Assembly (NCBI RefSeq): GCF_046159835.1
Contig: NZ_JBJXCY010000003.1
Coordinates: forward strand, 62,001 to 126,000
Source of the DNA: JACKJK01 sp046159835
Lineage (GTDB): Bacteria > Pseudomonadota > Alphaproteobacteria > Rhizobiales > Tepidamorphaceae
Reading direction: 5' to 3'
DNA: 64,000 bases
Shown here: positions 51,970 to 62,791 of the stretch, in pieces
Numbering within the stretch: the stretch's first letter is position 1
Layout: every line of letters starts with the position of its first letter
Program-made: the position numbers and the translations under genes
Notes under the pieces: generated by a model
Seen by the model: only the letters and a program-made list of their open reading frames with translations
Told to the model about the DNA's origin: nothing
Databases searched by the model: none

Positions 51970-53091
51970 ATGCGCGTCACCCTCGAAAGAGCGGCCCTCG
52001 TGAAGGGCCTGACCCACGTGCACCGCGTCGTGGAGCGGCGCAACACGATCCCGATCCTGTCCAACGTGCTGCTGAAGGCCGAGAACGGCGAGCTGCGCCT
52101 GCGCGCCACCGACCTCGACCTGGAAGTGACCGAATCCGTGGCAGCCCAGGTCGAGCAGCCCGGCGCGACGACGGTTCCCGCCCACACGCTCTACGACATC
52201 GTGCGCAAGCTGCCGGACGGCGCGCAGGTTTCGCTGACCAGCGGCGACGACGCCACCTCGGTCCAGCTTGAAGCCGGGCGCGCGCGCTTCACGCTGCAGG
52301 CGCTGCCCGAGGCCGATTTCCCGGACCTCACCGCCGGCGACATGGACAACCGCTTCTCGCTGGAAGCCGGTGCCTTCAAGCGGCTGATCGCCAAGACGCA
52401 GTTTGCCATTTCGACCGAAGAGACCCGCTACTATCTCAACGGCATCTTCCTGCACTGCACGGACGGCGATGACGGCGACAAGGTGCTGCGCGCGGTCGCG
52501 ACCGACGGCCACCGGCTGGCGCGCGTCGACATCACCGCGCCCGACGGCGCCGACGGCATGCCCGGCGTCATCGTGCCGCGCAAGGCGGTCGCGGAGATCG
52601 ATCGGCTGATCGAGGCGTCCGACGCCGAGCTGACCATCGAGCTCTCCGACAACAAGATCCGCTTCACGATCGGCTCGGTGATCCTCACCTCCAAGCTGAT
52701 CGACGGCACCTTCCCCGACTACAGCCGCGTCATTCCCAGCAGCCACGACAAGGTGCTGAATGTGGATACCCGCAGCTTCGAGAAGGCGGTCGACCTCGTG
52801 TCCACCGTCTCCACCGAGCGCGGGCGCGCCGTGAAGCTGTCGCTCGGCGACGGCCAGGTGGTGCTGACGGTGAACAATCCCGATTCCGGCACGGCGACGG
52901 AGGAAATCGCGGCGAATTACGACGGCGATTCCATCGATATCGGCTTCAACGCCCGCTACCTGCTGGATATCGCCAACCAGCTGGAAGCCTCCGACGCGCG
53001 GTTCGAACTGTCCGATCCCGGCTCGCCGACGGTGGTGCGCGACGGTGACGATGCCTCCGCGCTCTACGTGCTGATGCCGATGCGGGTGTGA
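51970..53091 (+). CDS. dnaN: DNA polymerase III sliding clamp, beta subunit
   Basis: Ring-shaped dimer that tethers the replicase to DNA. The 373 residues have three clamp repeats, starting MRVTLERAALVKGLTHVHRVVERRNTIPILSNVLL and ending VLMPMRV, both canonical. The ATG at 51970 follows GGAGACAGCC. The 253-base gap after dnaA probably holds a separate promoter. The stop overlaps the recF start. Confidence 0.96.
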   Translation: MRVTLERAALVKGLTHVHRVVERRNTIPILSNVLLKAENGELRLRATDLDLEVTESVAAQVEQPGATTVPAHTLYDIVRKLPDGAQVSLTSGDDATSVQLEAGRARFTLQALPEADFPDLTAGDMDNRFSLEAGAFKRLIAKTQFAISTEETRYYLNGIFLHCTDGDDGDKVLRAVATDGHRLARVDITAPDGADGMPGVIVPRKAVAEIDRLIEASDAELTIELSDNKIRFTIGSVILTSKLIDGTFPDYSRVIPSSHDKVLNVDTRSFEKAVDLVSTVSTERGRAVKLSLGDGQVVLTVNNPDSGTATEEIAANYDGDSIDIGFNARYLLDIANQLEASDARFELSDPGSPTVVRDGDDASALYVLMPMRV

Positions 53092-54230
53092 GCGGACAGC
53101 CCATCGCCGTCACGCGGCTGAGCCTGACGGATTACCGCAACTACGCGCACCTGACGCTCGACACCGACGCGCGCCCGGTCGTTCTCACCGGGGCGAACGG
53201 AGCGGGCAAGACCAACCTCCTCGAAGCGGTGTCCCTGCTTGTGCCGGGACGCGGCCTGCGGCGCACGCAGTTCGGCCAGCTTGCGCGCGCAAACGGGTCC
53301 GGAGGATGGGCGGTCGCCGCAGACGTCGACGGGCTGAACGGCCCGGTGCGCATCGGCACCGGCATCGAGGCGGGTGCGGAGGCCACCACCACCCGCACCG
53401 TGCGCATCGAGCGCGAGCCACAGCCCGTCACCGCCCTTGCCGACCACGTGACATGCCTGTGGCTGACGCCGGCCATGGACGGGCTCTTCACCGGCCCTGC
53501 GGGCGACCGGCGTCGCTTCCTCGACCGGCTGACGGTCGCGCTGCACGGCGCGCACGCCGCCCAGACCTCGCGCTTTGAACGCCTCATGCGCCAGCGCAAC
53601 CGCCTGCTTGCCGACATGAACCCCGATCCGCGCTGGCTCGATGCCATCGAGGGGGAGCTTGCTGAATCCGGCATCGCGATTGCCGCCGCACGGTCCGAGA
53701 CGGTGGGGCTGCTGGCAGAGGCTGCGGAAGCGACACGCGGCGACGACATGTTCCCGGCTTTCGGCATCGCCATCGAGGGCGAGATCGAAGCCGACCTCGG
53801 CTCGCTGTCGGCGACGCAGGCGGAGGACGCCTACCGGGCGCGGCTTGGCGCGATGCGCGGGCAGGATGCAGCGGCAGGGCGCACGCTGTCCGGCCCGCAT
53901 CGCAGCGACCTTGGCGTCACCCACGCGCCCAAGGGCATCGCGGCGGCGCTGGCTTCCACCGGCGAACAGAAGGCGCTGCTGATCGGGCTGACCCTGGCGC
54001 ACGCGCGGATCGTGACGCAAAGGTCGCCGGGCAAGCGGCCACCGTTGTTGCTTTTGGACGAAATTGCAGCCCATCTCGACGATTTGCGGCGCGAAGCCCT
54101 TTATGACCGGCTGAATTCCCTGCAATGCCAGGCCTGGATGACCGGCACGGATCGGGCGCTTTTTGCTGCGATTGAAGCCGATGCGCAGACATTCGAGGTG
54201 GCGTCCGGCACGGTTTCGCCCTGGGGGTGA
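53088..54230 (+). CDS. recF: DNA replication and repair protein RecF
   Basis: SMC-like ATPase that loads RecA at gaps as part of RecFOR. The 380 residues have Walker A GANGAGKTNLLEAV (35-48), and the C-terminal Walker B is LLLLDEIAAHLDD. The start is a GTG overlapping the dnaN stop (GTGA), so translation is coupled. Confidence 0.95.
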   Translation: MSGQPIAVTRLSLTDYRNYAHLTLDTDARPVVLTGANGAGKTNLLEAVSLLVPGRGLRRTQFGQLARANGSGGWAVAADVDGLNGPVRIGTGIEAGAEATTTRTVRIEREPQPVTALADHVTCLWLTPAMDGLFTGPAGDRRRFLDRLTVALHGAHAAQTSRFERLMRQRNRLLADMNPDPRWLDAIEGELAESGIAIAAARSETVGLLAEAAEATRGDDMFPAFGIAIEGEIEADLGSLSATQAEDAYRARLGAMRGQDAAAGRTLSGPHRSDLGVTHAPKGIAAALASTGEQKALLIGLTLAHARIVTQRSPGKRPPLLLLDEIAAHLDDLRREALYDRLNSLQCQAWMTGTDRALFAAIEADAQTFEVASGTVSPWG

Positions 54231-54280
54231 ACGGCTCGTTCACGCTCGCGCCCGGAAGGCGCGCAAACGGCCCGGAAAGC

Positions 54281-54322
54281 TTGCCAAAATATGGCCCAAA
54301 GATGCTATTATCTGTTTGATTC
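54281..54322 (+). promoter_or_regulatory. Possible gyrB promoter with a GANTC site
   Basis: TTGCCA at 54281-54286 and TATTAT at 54306-54311 are 19 bases apart. A GATTC (GANTC) site at 54318-54322 would sit at the start of transcription. Spacing is longer than ideal. Confidence 0.35.
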
Positions 54323-54440
54323 TTCTTGCAGGTTTTGGCGTCGGAAGGGTTCGCCCGCTCGCCGCCGCCCGCAATGCCTCGCACCGGGCCTGACGACCGC
54401 GCGCAATCCGCCTCCCGCTGCCCAGAGACGATAGGTCCCA

Positions 54441-56862
<2,422 letters not shown>

Positions 56863-56870
<8 letters not shown>

Positions 56871-57582
56871 TCCAGCCGACATCCTGCTGTTCGATGTCTT
56901 CGGCACCGTCGTCGACTGGCGCGGCTCCATCGCACGGCAGGCATCGCGGCGCTTCGGCGGCACGCCGGACAACTGGACAGGTTTTTCGGACGCATGGCGC
57001 GCCCGCTACCAGCCCGCCATGGAGCAAGTGCGGGCCGGCACTCGCGGCTACGTGCGCCTCGACGTGCTGCACCGTGAAAACCTCGATGCGATCCTTGCCG
57101 ATTTCGATTTGTCTCATCTGGGCGAGGCCGAGCGCGCGGAGGTGAACCTGTTCTGGCACCGGCTGGACGGTTGGCCGGATGCTGCAAACGGGCTGGCCGC
57201 GCTTCGCGAGCACGCCCTCGTCTGCGCCCATTCCAACGGCAACGTGCGGCTGATCGCCGACATGGCCCGCCATGCAGGCCTGCACTGGGACGCGATCCTC
57301 GGGGCGGAGGTCTGCGGCCACTACAAGCCAGTGCCGCAATCCTACCTCAATGCCTGCGAGATCATGGGCGTGGAGCCGGCGCGCGCCATGATGGTCGCGG
57401 CCCACAACGATGACCTGGAAGCTGCGCGCGCCTGCGGCCTAAAGACCGCATTCGTGCTGCGCGCCAACGAACATGGCCAGGGGCAGACAACCGACCTTGA
57501 GCCGGCGCAGGACTGGGAGTTCGTCGCCAGCGATTTCTATGACCTCGCGCGGCAGTTCGGGTCTTCGCGCCACACCGTTTGA
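56863..57582 (+). CDS. Haloacid dehalogenase, type II family
   Basis: A 239-residue HAD-superfamily hydrolase of the L-2-haloacid dehalogenase type. The nucleophile Asp11 is in LLFDVFGTVVDW, HSNGN gives the Ser-Asn halide pocket, Lys is in GHYKPVPQSY, and the acidic motif is AAHNDDLEAAR. These features favour hydrolytic dehalogenation of short 2-haloacids, but the natural substrate is unproven. It overlaps gyrB by 8 bases and is probably translated from the same message. Confidence 0.87.
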
Positions 57583-57610
57583 AAAAATTTATTCCAAACG
57601 GCGGTTAGCT

Positions 57611-57625
57611 TTAACCCGCCCTTAA
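57611..57625 (+). promoter_or_regulatory. Perfect CtrA full site upstream of the PBP1A gene
   Basis: TTAA-CCCGCCC-TTAA matches the CtrA consensus TTAA-N7-TTAA at all eight fixed bases. It lies 29 bases after the dehalogenase stop and 215 bases before the PBP start, the only promoter-sized gap here. Confidence 0.6.
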
Positions 57626-57839
57626 ATCGCCGCCATTAGCGTCACAACTCGCGGGCGCCTGGCGCGCCGGTAATCCGCCGCCGGGTGTTCCGGCATCGGA
57701 TTTCCGTCTCAAGCCAAGGCCGATGACCGGACCGGATCAGGTATCGCGTACCGGTTGGTTGTCAGTGCCTCTCCTGTTGCCGGGGTGCCAAAGTGTGGCA
57801 TACCCGACCCGGGCACACGAACCCGCAAGAGCACACAGT

Positions 57840-60071
57840 ATGAATTCCGATTTCCGTCTCTACCCTGAAGATCGCGTCAGCGTGTCAGACGAGCCGCGCC
57901 GCAAGCGCAAGCCGGCCGACGGCAAGCCGCGTCCCCCGCAAGGCGGCGGTGGCGGCGGCGGCAACAACCGCGGCAACGGCGGCAATGGCGGGCGCGGCCC
58001 CGGGCCGCAGCGCCGTGGCAGCGGTGGCGGACGTGGAAACGGAGGCGGCCAGCGCCGCAGGCGCCAGAAGCGGCGCGGCGGGTGGTGGCTGTTCGGCAAG
58101 CTGGTCCAGCTGTCGCTGACGCTTGCCTTCCTTGGTGGCCTCGCGATTGCCGGCGTGCTCGGCTACTACGCGACCACGCTGCCGAGCCCCAGCGAACTGG
58201 CGATCCCCGAGCGCCCGGCCAACGTCAAGATCATCGCCATGGACGGCACGCTCATCGGCAACCGCGGGCCGACGGGCGGCGAGGCCGTGCGCCTGTTCGA
58301 ATTGCCCAACTACCTGCCGCAGGCGGTGATGGCGATCGAGGACCGGCGCTTCTACGAGCATTTCGGCATCGACCCGCTGGGCCTTGCCCGCGCGATGGCG
58401 GTCAACTTCCGGGCCGGCGGCGTCGTGCAGGGCGGCTCGACGCTGACGCAGCAGCTGGCCAAGAACCTGTTCCTGGAACACGAGCGCACCATGGAGCGCA
58501 AGATCCAGGAACTGCTGCTCGCCTTCTGGCTGGAGTGGACCTATTCCAAGGACGAGATCATGGAAATGTATCTCAACCGGGTCTATCTGGGCGAAGGCGC
58601 GACCGGCGTGGAAGCCGCCGCACAGACCTACTATTCCAAGCCCGCAAGCGACGTGACGCTGGCCGAGGCCGCGACTATCGCGGGTCTCCTCAAGGCCCCG
58701 TCCCGCTACGCGCCGACCAACAATCCCGAACGCGCCAATGCGCGCATGCGCACCGTCCTGCTGGCCATGCAGGCCGCGGGCTACGTGAGCGAGAACGACG
58801 TCAAGAACGCGCTGATCCAGACCGCCGAGGTCAAGGGCGCGGGCCGCCACGCACCGGGCAACTATGTCGCCGACTGGGTGATGGAAGAGACCACCCGCCT
58901 GCTGGGCGAGGTGAAGCACGACATCATCGTGGAAACCACCGTCAATCCGCGCCTGCAGAAGCTCGCCGAAAAGGCGCTGACGCACATCCTAGACACCGAG
59001 GGCGCAGACCGTGGCGCGCAGCAGGGCGCGCTGATGACCATCGACACGTCGGGCGCGGTGCGCGCGATGCTCGGTGGGCGCGACTACGCCATCAGCCAGT
59101 TCAACCGCGCCATCAAGGCGAAGCGCCAGCCGGGTTCGGCCTTCAAGCCGTTCGTCTACGCGACCGCCATGGAATACGGCATGTCGCCGGACACGCTGCG
59201 GGCGGATTCTCCCGTCCAGTACGGTGACTGGGCGCCGAAGAATTACGACGGCAAGTATCGCGGGCCGATGACGCTGGCCGATGCGCTGTCGAAGTCGATC
59301 AACACGGTGTCGGTGAAACTGACCGACGAGGTCGGCCCCAAGGCGATCATCCAGACCGCACAGCGCATGGGCATCGATTCAGAGATGCAGCCCAACCTGT
59401 CGCTGGCGCTGGGTACTTCGGAAGTCAGCCTCTACGAGCTGACCCGCGCCTACGTGCCGCTCGCCAATGGCGGCTTCGAGGTTCTGCCGCACATCATCAC
59501 CCGAATCCGCGACGTGAACGGCAAGGTGCTGTTTGAACGCGACGTGCCGCCGCTCGGCCAGGTGCTTTCGGAGCAGACCGTCGGCGCGATGAACTACATG
59601 ATGCAGATGACCGTCTCCGACGGCACCGCGCGCCGCGCAATCCTGCCGGACGGGCGTCCCGCCGCCGGCAAGACCGGTACGACGCAGGATTTCCGCGACG
59701 CATGGTTCGTCGGCTACACGGCCGACCTCGTCACCGGCGTGTGGATCGGCAATGACGATCGCACCCCGATGAAGAAGGTGACCGGCGGCAACCTTCCGGC
59801 GATGGTCTGGAACGAGTTCATGGCCGGTGCCCACGAAGGCTTCCCCGTCGCCATGCTGCCGGGCGAATACATTCCGAGCGAAGGCACGGCGCTGGCCGTC
59901 GACGAGAGCCTGCCGTGGCTCGAGCCGGGGCAACAGGCACCGGGCGCGCGCGCCAACGACGATGCGGCCATCGTGATCGACGGCCAGGAGCGCCAGCAGG
60001 TTCGGCGCAACGGCGGTGGCAATGGTGGCGGCGTGATCGGCGGTATCTTCCGCTCAATCTTCGGCGGCTGA
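57840..60071 (+). CDS. Penicillin-binding protein 1A, class A
   Basis: Bifunctional peptidoglycan glycosyltransferase and transpeptidase. With the ATG at 57840 it has 743 residues. A disordered Gly/Arg/Asn-rich cytoplasmic head is followed by one transmembrane helix (about 83-110). The GT51 domain has EDRRFYEHFGID and GGSTLTQQLAKN. The transpeptidase has SxxK in GSAFKPF, SxN in SKSIN and KTG in GKTGTTQDFRDAWF. The ORF continues upstream to 57723 without family character. A CtrA site precedes it. The tail is also Gly-rich. Confidence 0.93.
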   Translation: MNSDFRLYPEDRVSVSDEPRRKRKPADGKPRPPQGGGGGGGNNRGNGGNGGRGPGPQRRGSGGGRGNGGGQRRRRQKRRGGWWLFGKLVQLSLTLAFLGGLAIAGVLGYYATTLPSPSELAIPERPANVKIIAMDGTLIGNRGPTGGEAVRLFELPNYLPQAVMAIEDRRFYEHFGIDPLGLARAMAVNFRAGGVVQGGSTLTQQLAKNLFLEHERTMERKIQELLLAFWLEWTYSKDEIMEMYLNRVYLGEGATGVEAAAQTYYSKPASDVTLAEAATIAGLLKAPSRYAPTNNPERANARMRTVLLAMQAAGYVSENDVKNALIQTAEVKGAGRHAPGNYVADWVMEETTRLLGEVKHDIIVETTVNPRLQKLAEKALTHILDTEGADRGAQQGALMTIDTSGAVRAMLGGRDYAISQFNRAIKAKRQPGSAFKPFVYATAMEYGMSPDTLRADSPVQYGDWAPKNYDGKYRGPMTLADALSKSINTVSVKLTDEVGPKAIIQTAQRMGIDSEMQPNLSLALGTSEVSLYELTRAYVPLANGGFEVLPHIITRIRDVNGKVLFERDVPPLGQVLSEQTVGAMNYMMQMTVSDGTARRAILPDGRPAAGKTGTTQDFRDAWFVGYTADLVTGVWIGNDDRTPMKKVTGGNLPAMVWNEFMAGAHEGFPVAMLPGEYIPSEGTALAVDESLPWLEPGQQAPGARANDDAAIVIDGQERQQVRRNGGGNGGGVIGGIFRSIFGG

Positions 60072-60076
60072 TCATC

Positions 60077-60115
60077 AGGCGGGGCCGGTTGCCGGCCCTG
60101 CCTTCAATGCTTTTT
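60077..60115 (+). terminator. Terminator after the PBP1A gene
   Basis: An 11-bp stem (60078-60088 with 60092-60102, one G-T pair) with a TTG loop, then TTCAATGCTTTTT. It starts 6 bases after the stop. Confidence 0.75.
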
Positions 60116-60135
60116 CCCTCGATCCGAAATAACGC

Positions 60136-61344
60136 TCAGCGCGGCAGGACGCCTGCGCGCATCCGCCGGCTGGCCAGGTGCGCGGCGAAGGCCGTGCTGC
60201 CCATGACGGCGAGCGCGATGGTCAGCGCGCGCGCATCCGACGACAGGTTCGCCGACACCACGATGCCGATGATGGCGGCCACGCTCATCTGGGTGAAGCC
60301 GACGAGCGAAGACGCCGTGCCTGCGCGCTCCGGGAAGGGCGTCATGGCACCGGCCAGCGCCTGCGGTAGAACCAGCCCGACGCCGGCAAAGTAGATCGCC
60401 GAGGGCACCAGCAACCGCCAGGCCTGCGTACCTGGCGCCGCCGTTTCAGTTAGCGCCACCGCCAGCAGCCCGCCGGTGAGCAAGGTCAGCGCGCCGAGCG
60501 CAATCGTGCCGTCGATGCCGCGCTGGCGCGTGATGCGCCGACCGGCGAGCGTGCCAGCCATGTAGCCGAGCACCGGACAGGCGAACGCGATGCCGAACGT
60601 CATCGGGCTGAGGCCGTAGACCTGCTGCAGCACGAAGGACGACGCCGACAGGAAGCTGAACAGCCCGCCATAGGCGCAGCAGGCGAAGACCAGATAGACG
60701 CGGAAGAACGGGTTGCGGACCAAAGCTGCAAAATCCGCTGCGATGCTGCGCAGCGTCGCCGGTCGCACGAACTCGAATTTGAGCGTTTCGGGCATGGCGA
60801 AGTGGATGAAGGCCGCGCCCGCAAGGCCAAAGCCTGCCATGACCGCAAAGTTGGAGCGCCAGCCGAAAACCTCGTGCAGCAGCGCCCCGAGCGTGGGGGC
60901 GAAGAGCGGCACGATGCCGAGGATCGTTCCCATCAGGGCGAGTTCCTGGCCCGCGCGGTCGGCGTCGTACAGGTCCCGCACCACGGCGCGCGCGATGACG
61001 ACACCGCCACCGGCACCCAACGCTTGCGCAAATCGGGCGACCACCAGCATCTCGACGCTGTGAGCCAGTGTGCAGGCGGCGCTGGCGACAGTGAAGGCCA
61101 GCAGAGAGAAGACCAGCACCTTGCGGCGGCCGAGCCTGTCGGACACCGGGCCATAGGCTATCTGGCAGAGTGCGAAGCCGACGAGAAAGCCGGACAGCGT
61201 GAGCTGGATCTGCGGGATGTCGGCATTTAGCTTCTGCGCCATCGCGGGCAGCGAGGGCAGGTACATGTCGGTCGCCAGCGGACCGAGCGCGGTCAGCAGG
61301 CCGAGGGTCACCGTCATGGCGATCGTGTCGGGCTTGAGCTTCAT
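60136..61344 (-). CDS. Bcr/CflA family multidrug efflux MFS transporter
   Basis: A 12-helix proton antiporter of 402 residues. It has the drug:H+ antiporter-1 motifs: LATDMYLPSLP near the start, YGPVSDRLGRRKVLV in loop 2-3 (motif A) and GAGGGVVIARAVVRDLYD (motif B with the conserved Arg). Bcr/CflA members export bicyclomycin, chloramphenicol or sulfonamides, or peptides; the substrate here is unknown. The ATG at 61344 is preferred, though the ORF can start at 61377. Confidence 0.88.
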   Translation of the reverse strand: MKLKPDTIAMTVTLGLLTALGPLATDMYLPSLPAMAQKLNADIPQIQLTLSGFLVGFALCQIAYGPVSDRLGRRKVLVFSLLAFTVASAACTLAHSVEMLVVARFAQALGAGGGVVIARAVVRDLYDADRAGQELALMGTILGIVPLFAPTLGALLHEVFGWRSNFAVMAGFGLAGAAFIHFAMPETLKFEFVRPATLRSIAADFAALVRNPFFRVYLVFACCAYGGLFSFLSASSFVLQQVYGLSPMTFGIAFACPVLGYMAGTLAGRRITRQRGIDGTIALGALTLLTGGLLAVALTETAAPGTQAWRLLVPSAIYFAGVGLVLPQALAGAMTPFPERAGTASSLVGFTQMSVAAIIGIVVSANLSSDARALTIALAVMGSTAFAAHLASRRMRAGVLPR

Positions 61345-61404
61345 GGCGTGCTTGTGGAACAGGGCACGTGAACGCACAAGCGATCCCCGCGCATGGCGGG
61401 GATG

Positions 61405-62169
61405 TCAGTCATCGCGCCCGTAGCGGTGCAGGTCGCGACCGTGCTGCTTGAGCCAGGCTTCCGCCCGGTCGGTCTCGGGGAACAGCCGCTTCGTCAGCGC
61501 CCAGAAGCGCGAGGAATGGTTCATGTGCTCGAGATGCGCGACCTCGTGGGCCGCGACATAGTCCAGCACGAAGGGCGGCGCGAGAATGAGCCGCCACGAG
61601 AACGACAGCCCGCCCTTCGAGGAACATGATCCCCAGCGTGATGCCGTGTCCCGCACAGTGATGCGGCCGGGTTTCGCGTCGATCTTGCCCGCGTGATCGG
61701 CGACGCATTCGGCGAGGTCCTCGCGGGCCTGCTCCTTGAGCCAGTCCTTCAACCGGCGGGGCATGTGCTCGGCGCTGCCGGGCACTGAAAGCTCAGGCCC
61801 CTCTTCGCCTTGCCGCACCTCGACCACGCCGCGCGCCTTGCCGGTGGCCAGAATCGTGTGCTGTTCGCCGCGAAACGGGATGCTCTGCCCGTGCGAGAAG
61901 GGCACCGGTCCGGGGCGGCGCGAGAGCCTTCCCGCCAGCCAGCCTTCATGACTTTCGAGAAACCGGATCGCCTGGTCGTAATCGCCGGTGCGCGGCACCG
62001 TGAGGATCACTTCGCCGGTGGCGTTGGCGATCCGCAGCCCGTAGCGGGTGGCGCGCGCGGACCGGCGCACGGTCACGCGCACGTCCTCGCCGCGAACGGG
62101 CATCACGACATGCCCCTCCTCGAGGATCGCCTTTGCCGGCTGGCGCAGCTTTCTCAGCATTCGAATCAT
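61405..62169 (-). CDS. YgjP-like metallopeptidase
   Basis: A zinc metallopeptidase-like protein of 254 residues (YgjP/UTP-pyrophosphatase family, clan of M48). The zinc motif HEVAH is in YVAAHEVAHLEHMNH, with the third His in the same helix region, and SRWGSCSSKGGLSFSWRL is diagnostic. The function is uncertain, because bacterial members have been linked to both peptidase and nucleotide roles. I choose the ATG at 62169 (AGGA 8 bases upstream); 62178 and 62205 are in frame. A terminator sits just upstream of 62205. Confidence 0.85.
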   Translation of the reverse strand: MIRMLRKLRQPAKAILEEGHVVMPVRGEDVRVTVRRSARATRYGLRIANATGEVILTVPRTGDYDQAIRFLESHEGWLAGRLSRRPGPVPFSHGQSIPFRGEQHTILATGKARGVVEVRQGEEGPELSVPGSAEHMPRRLKDWLKEQAREDLAECVADHAGKIDAKPGRITVRDTASRWGSCSSKGGLSFSWRLILAPPFVLDYVAAHEVAHLEHMNHSSRFWALTKRLFPETDRAEAWLKQHGRDLHRYGRDD

Positions 62170-62207
62170 GGTCGCCATCCTGCCACCGGCCCATTCGCAC
62201 GGCATGA

Positions 62208-62244
62208 CAAAAAGCCGCCGGCTCCTCAGGAAACCGGCGGCTTG
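62208..62244 (-). terminator. Terminator of the DUF2852 gene
   Basis: A perfect 10-bp stem (62212-62221 with 62234-62243) has a 12-base loop and ends in TTTTTG on the minus strand. It lies 24 bases after the DUF2852 stop and within 40 bases of the metallopeptidase start. Confidence 0.8.
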
Positions 62245-62267
62245 AAGTCTCGGGATGAAACGGGCTG

Positions 62268-62657
62268 TCAGGCCGGCTGCGCGGCAGAGCCTTCGTCCGG
62301 CATCGTGGACGAACCGCCTGCGCGGCGCTTGGCCATGAAGTTGTCGAACTCTTCCATGTCGCGCGCAGAGCGCAGCTCACGAAGGAAGGCCTCGAACTCC
62401 TCACCTTCGCGGTCGAGCTGGCGGCGCTTTTCCTCAAGCTTGGCGAGTTCGGCGCGACGGTATTCATCGAAGGCGGCGTTGCCGGAATTGCGCGAATGCC
62501 ATTTCACTTCTGCATCCTGCACCTTGTCGATCATGCGGTCGCCCCAGACGATCCAGGCGATCATGGCGAGGCCAAGCGGCCAGAACACCATGAAGCCGAC
62601 GATCATCAGAAGGATATTCAGCGGCGTCCAGGCCGGACGAATCGGAAACTGTTTCAT
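62268..62657 (-). CDS. DUF2852 domain protein
   Basis: A 129-residue alphaproteobacterial protein of unknown function. One or two hydrophobic helices lie near residues 12-38 (LNILLMIVGFMVFWPLGLAMIAWIVWG). A charged Glu/Arg-rich coiled coil follows (about 60-110, EYRRAELAKLEEKRRQLDREGEEF). The topology suggests an inner-membrane anchor with a cytoplasmic coiled coil. It has a terminator on its 3' side and a hairpin element upstream. Confidence 0.87.
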   Translation of the reverse strand: MKQFPIRPAWTPLNILLMIVGFMVFWPLGLAMIAWIVWGDRMIDKVQDAEVKWHSRNSGNAAFDEYRRAELAKLEEKRRQLDREGEEFEAFLRELRSARDMEEFDNFMAKRRAGGSSTMPDEGSAAQPA

Positions 62658-62710
62658 GAAACTCCATCTCCGCAGGGATCAGTGACTGATCCTCGAGATG
62701 GGGATGATGA

Positions 62711-62786
62711 GCACCGTTTGCAAGACCTTAACGCCCGCAAACGCCGTTCCCGCAAGGTGCGGAAACGGCGGATTTGCACCGTTTGC
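62711..62786. repeat. Hairpin flanked by 11-bp direct repeats
   Basis: GCACCGTTTGC occurs at 62711-62721 and 62776-62786. Between them is a hairpin of eleven pairs and one mismatch (62742-62753 with 62759-62770) with loop AAGGT. The hairpin may end phaZ transcripts. The flanking repeats look like target-site copies but could be chance. Confidence 0.5.
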
Positions 62787-62791
62787 CAACG

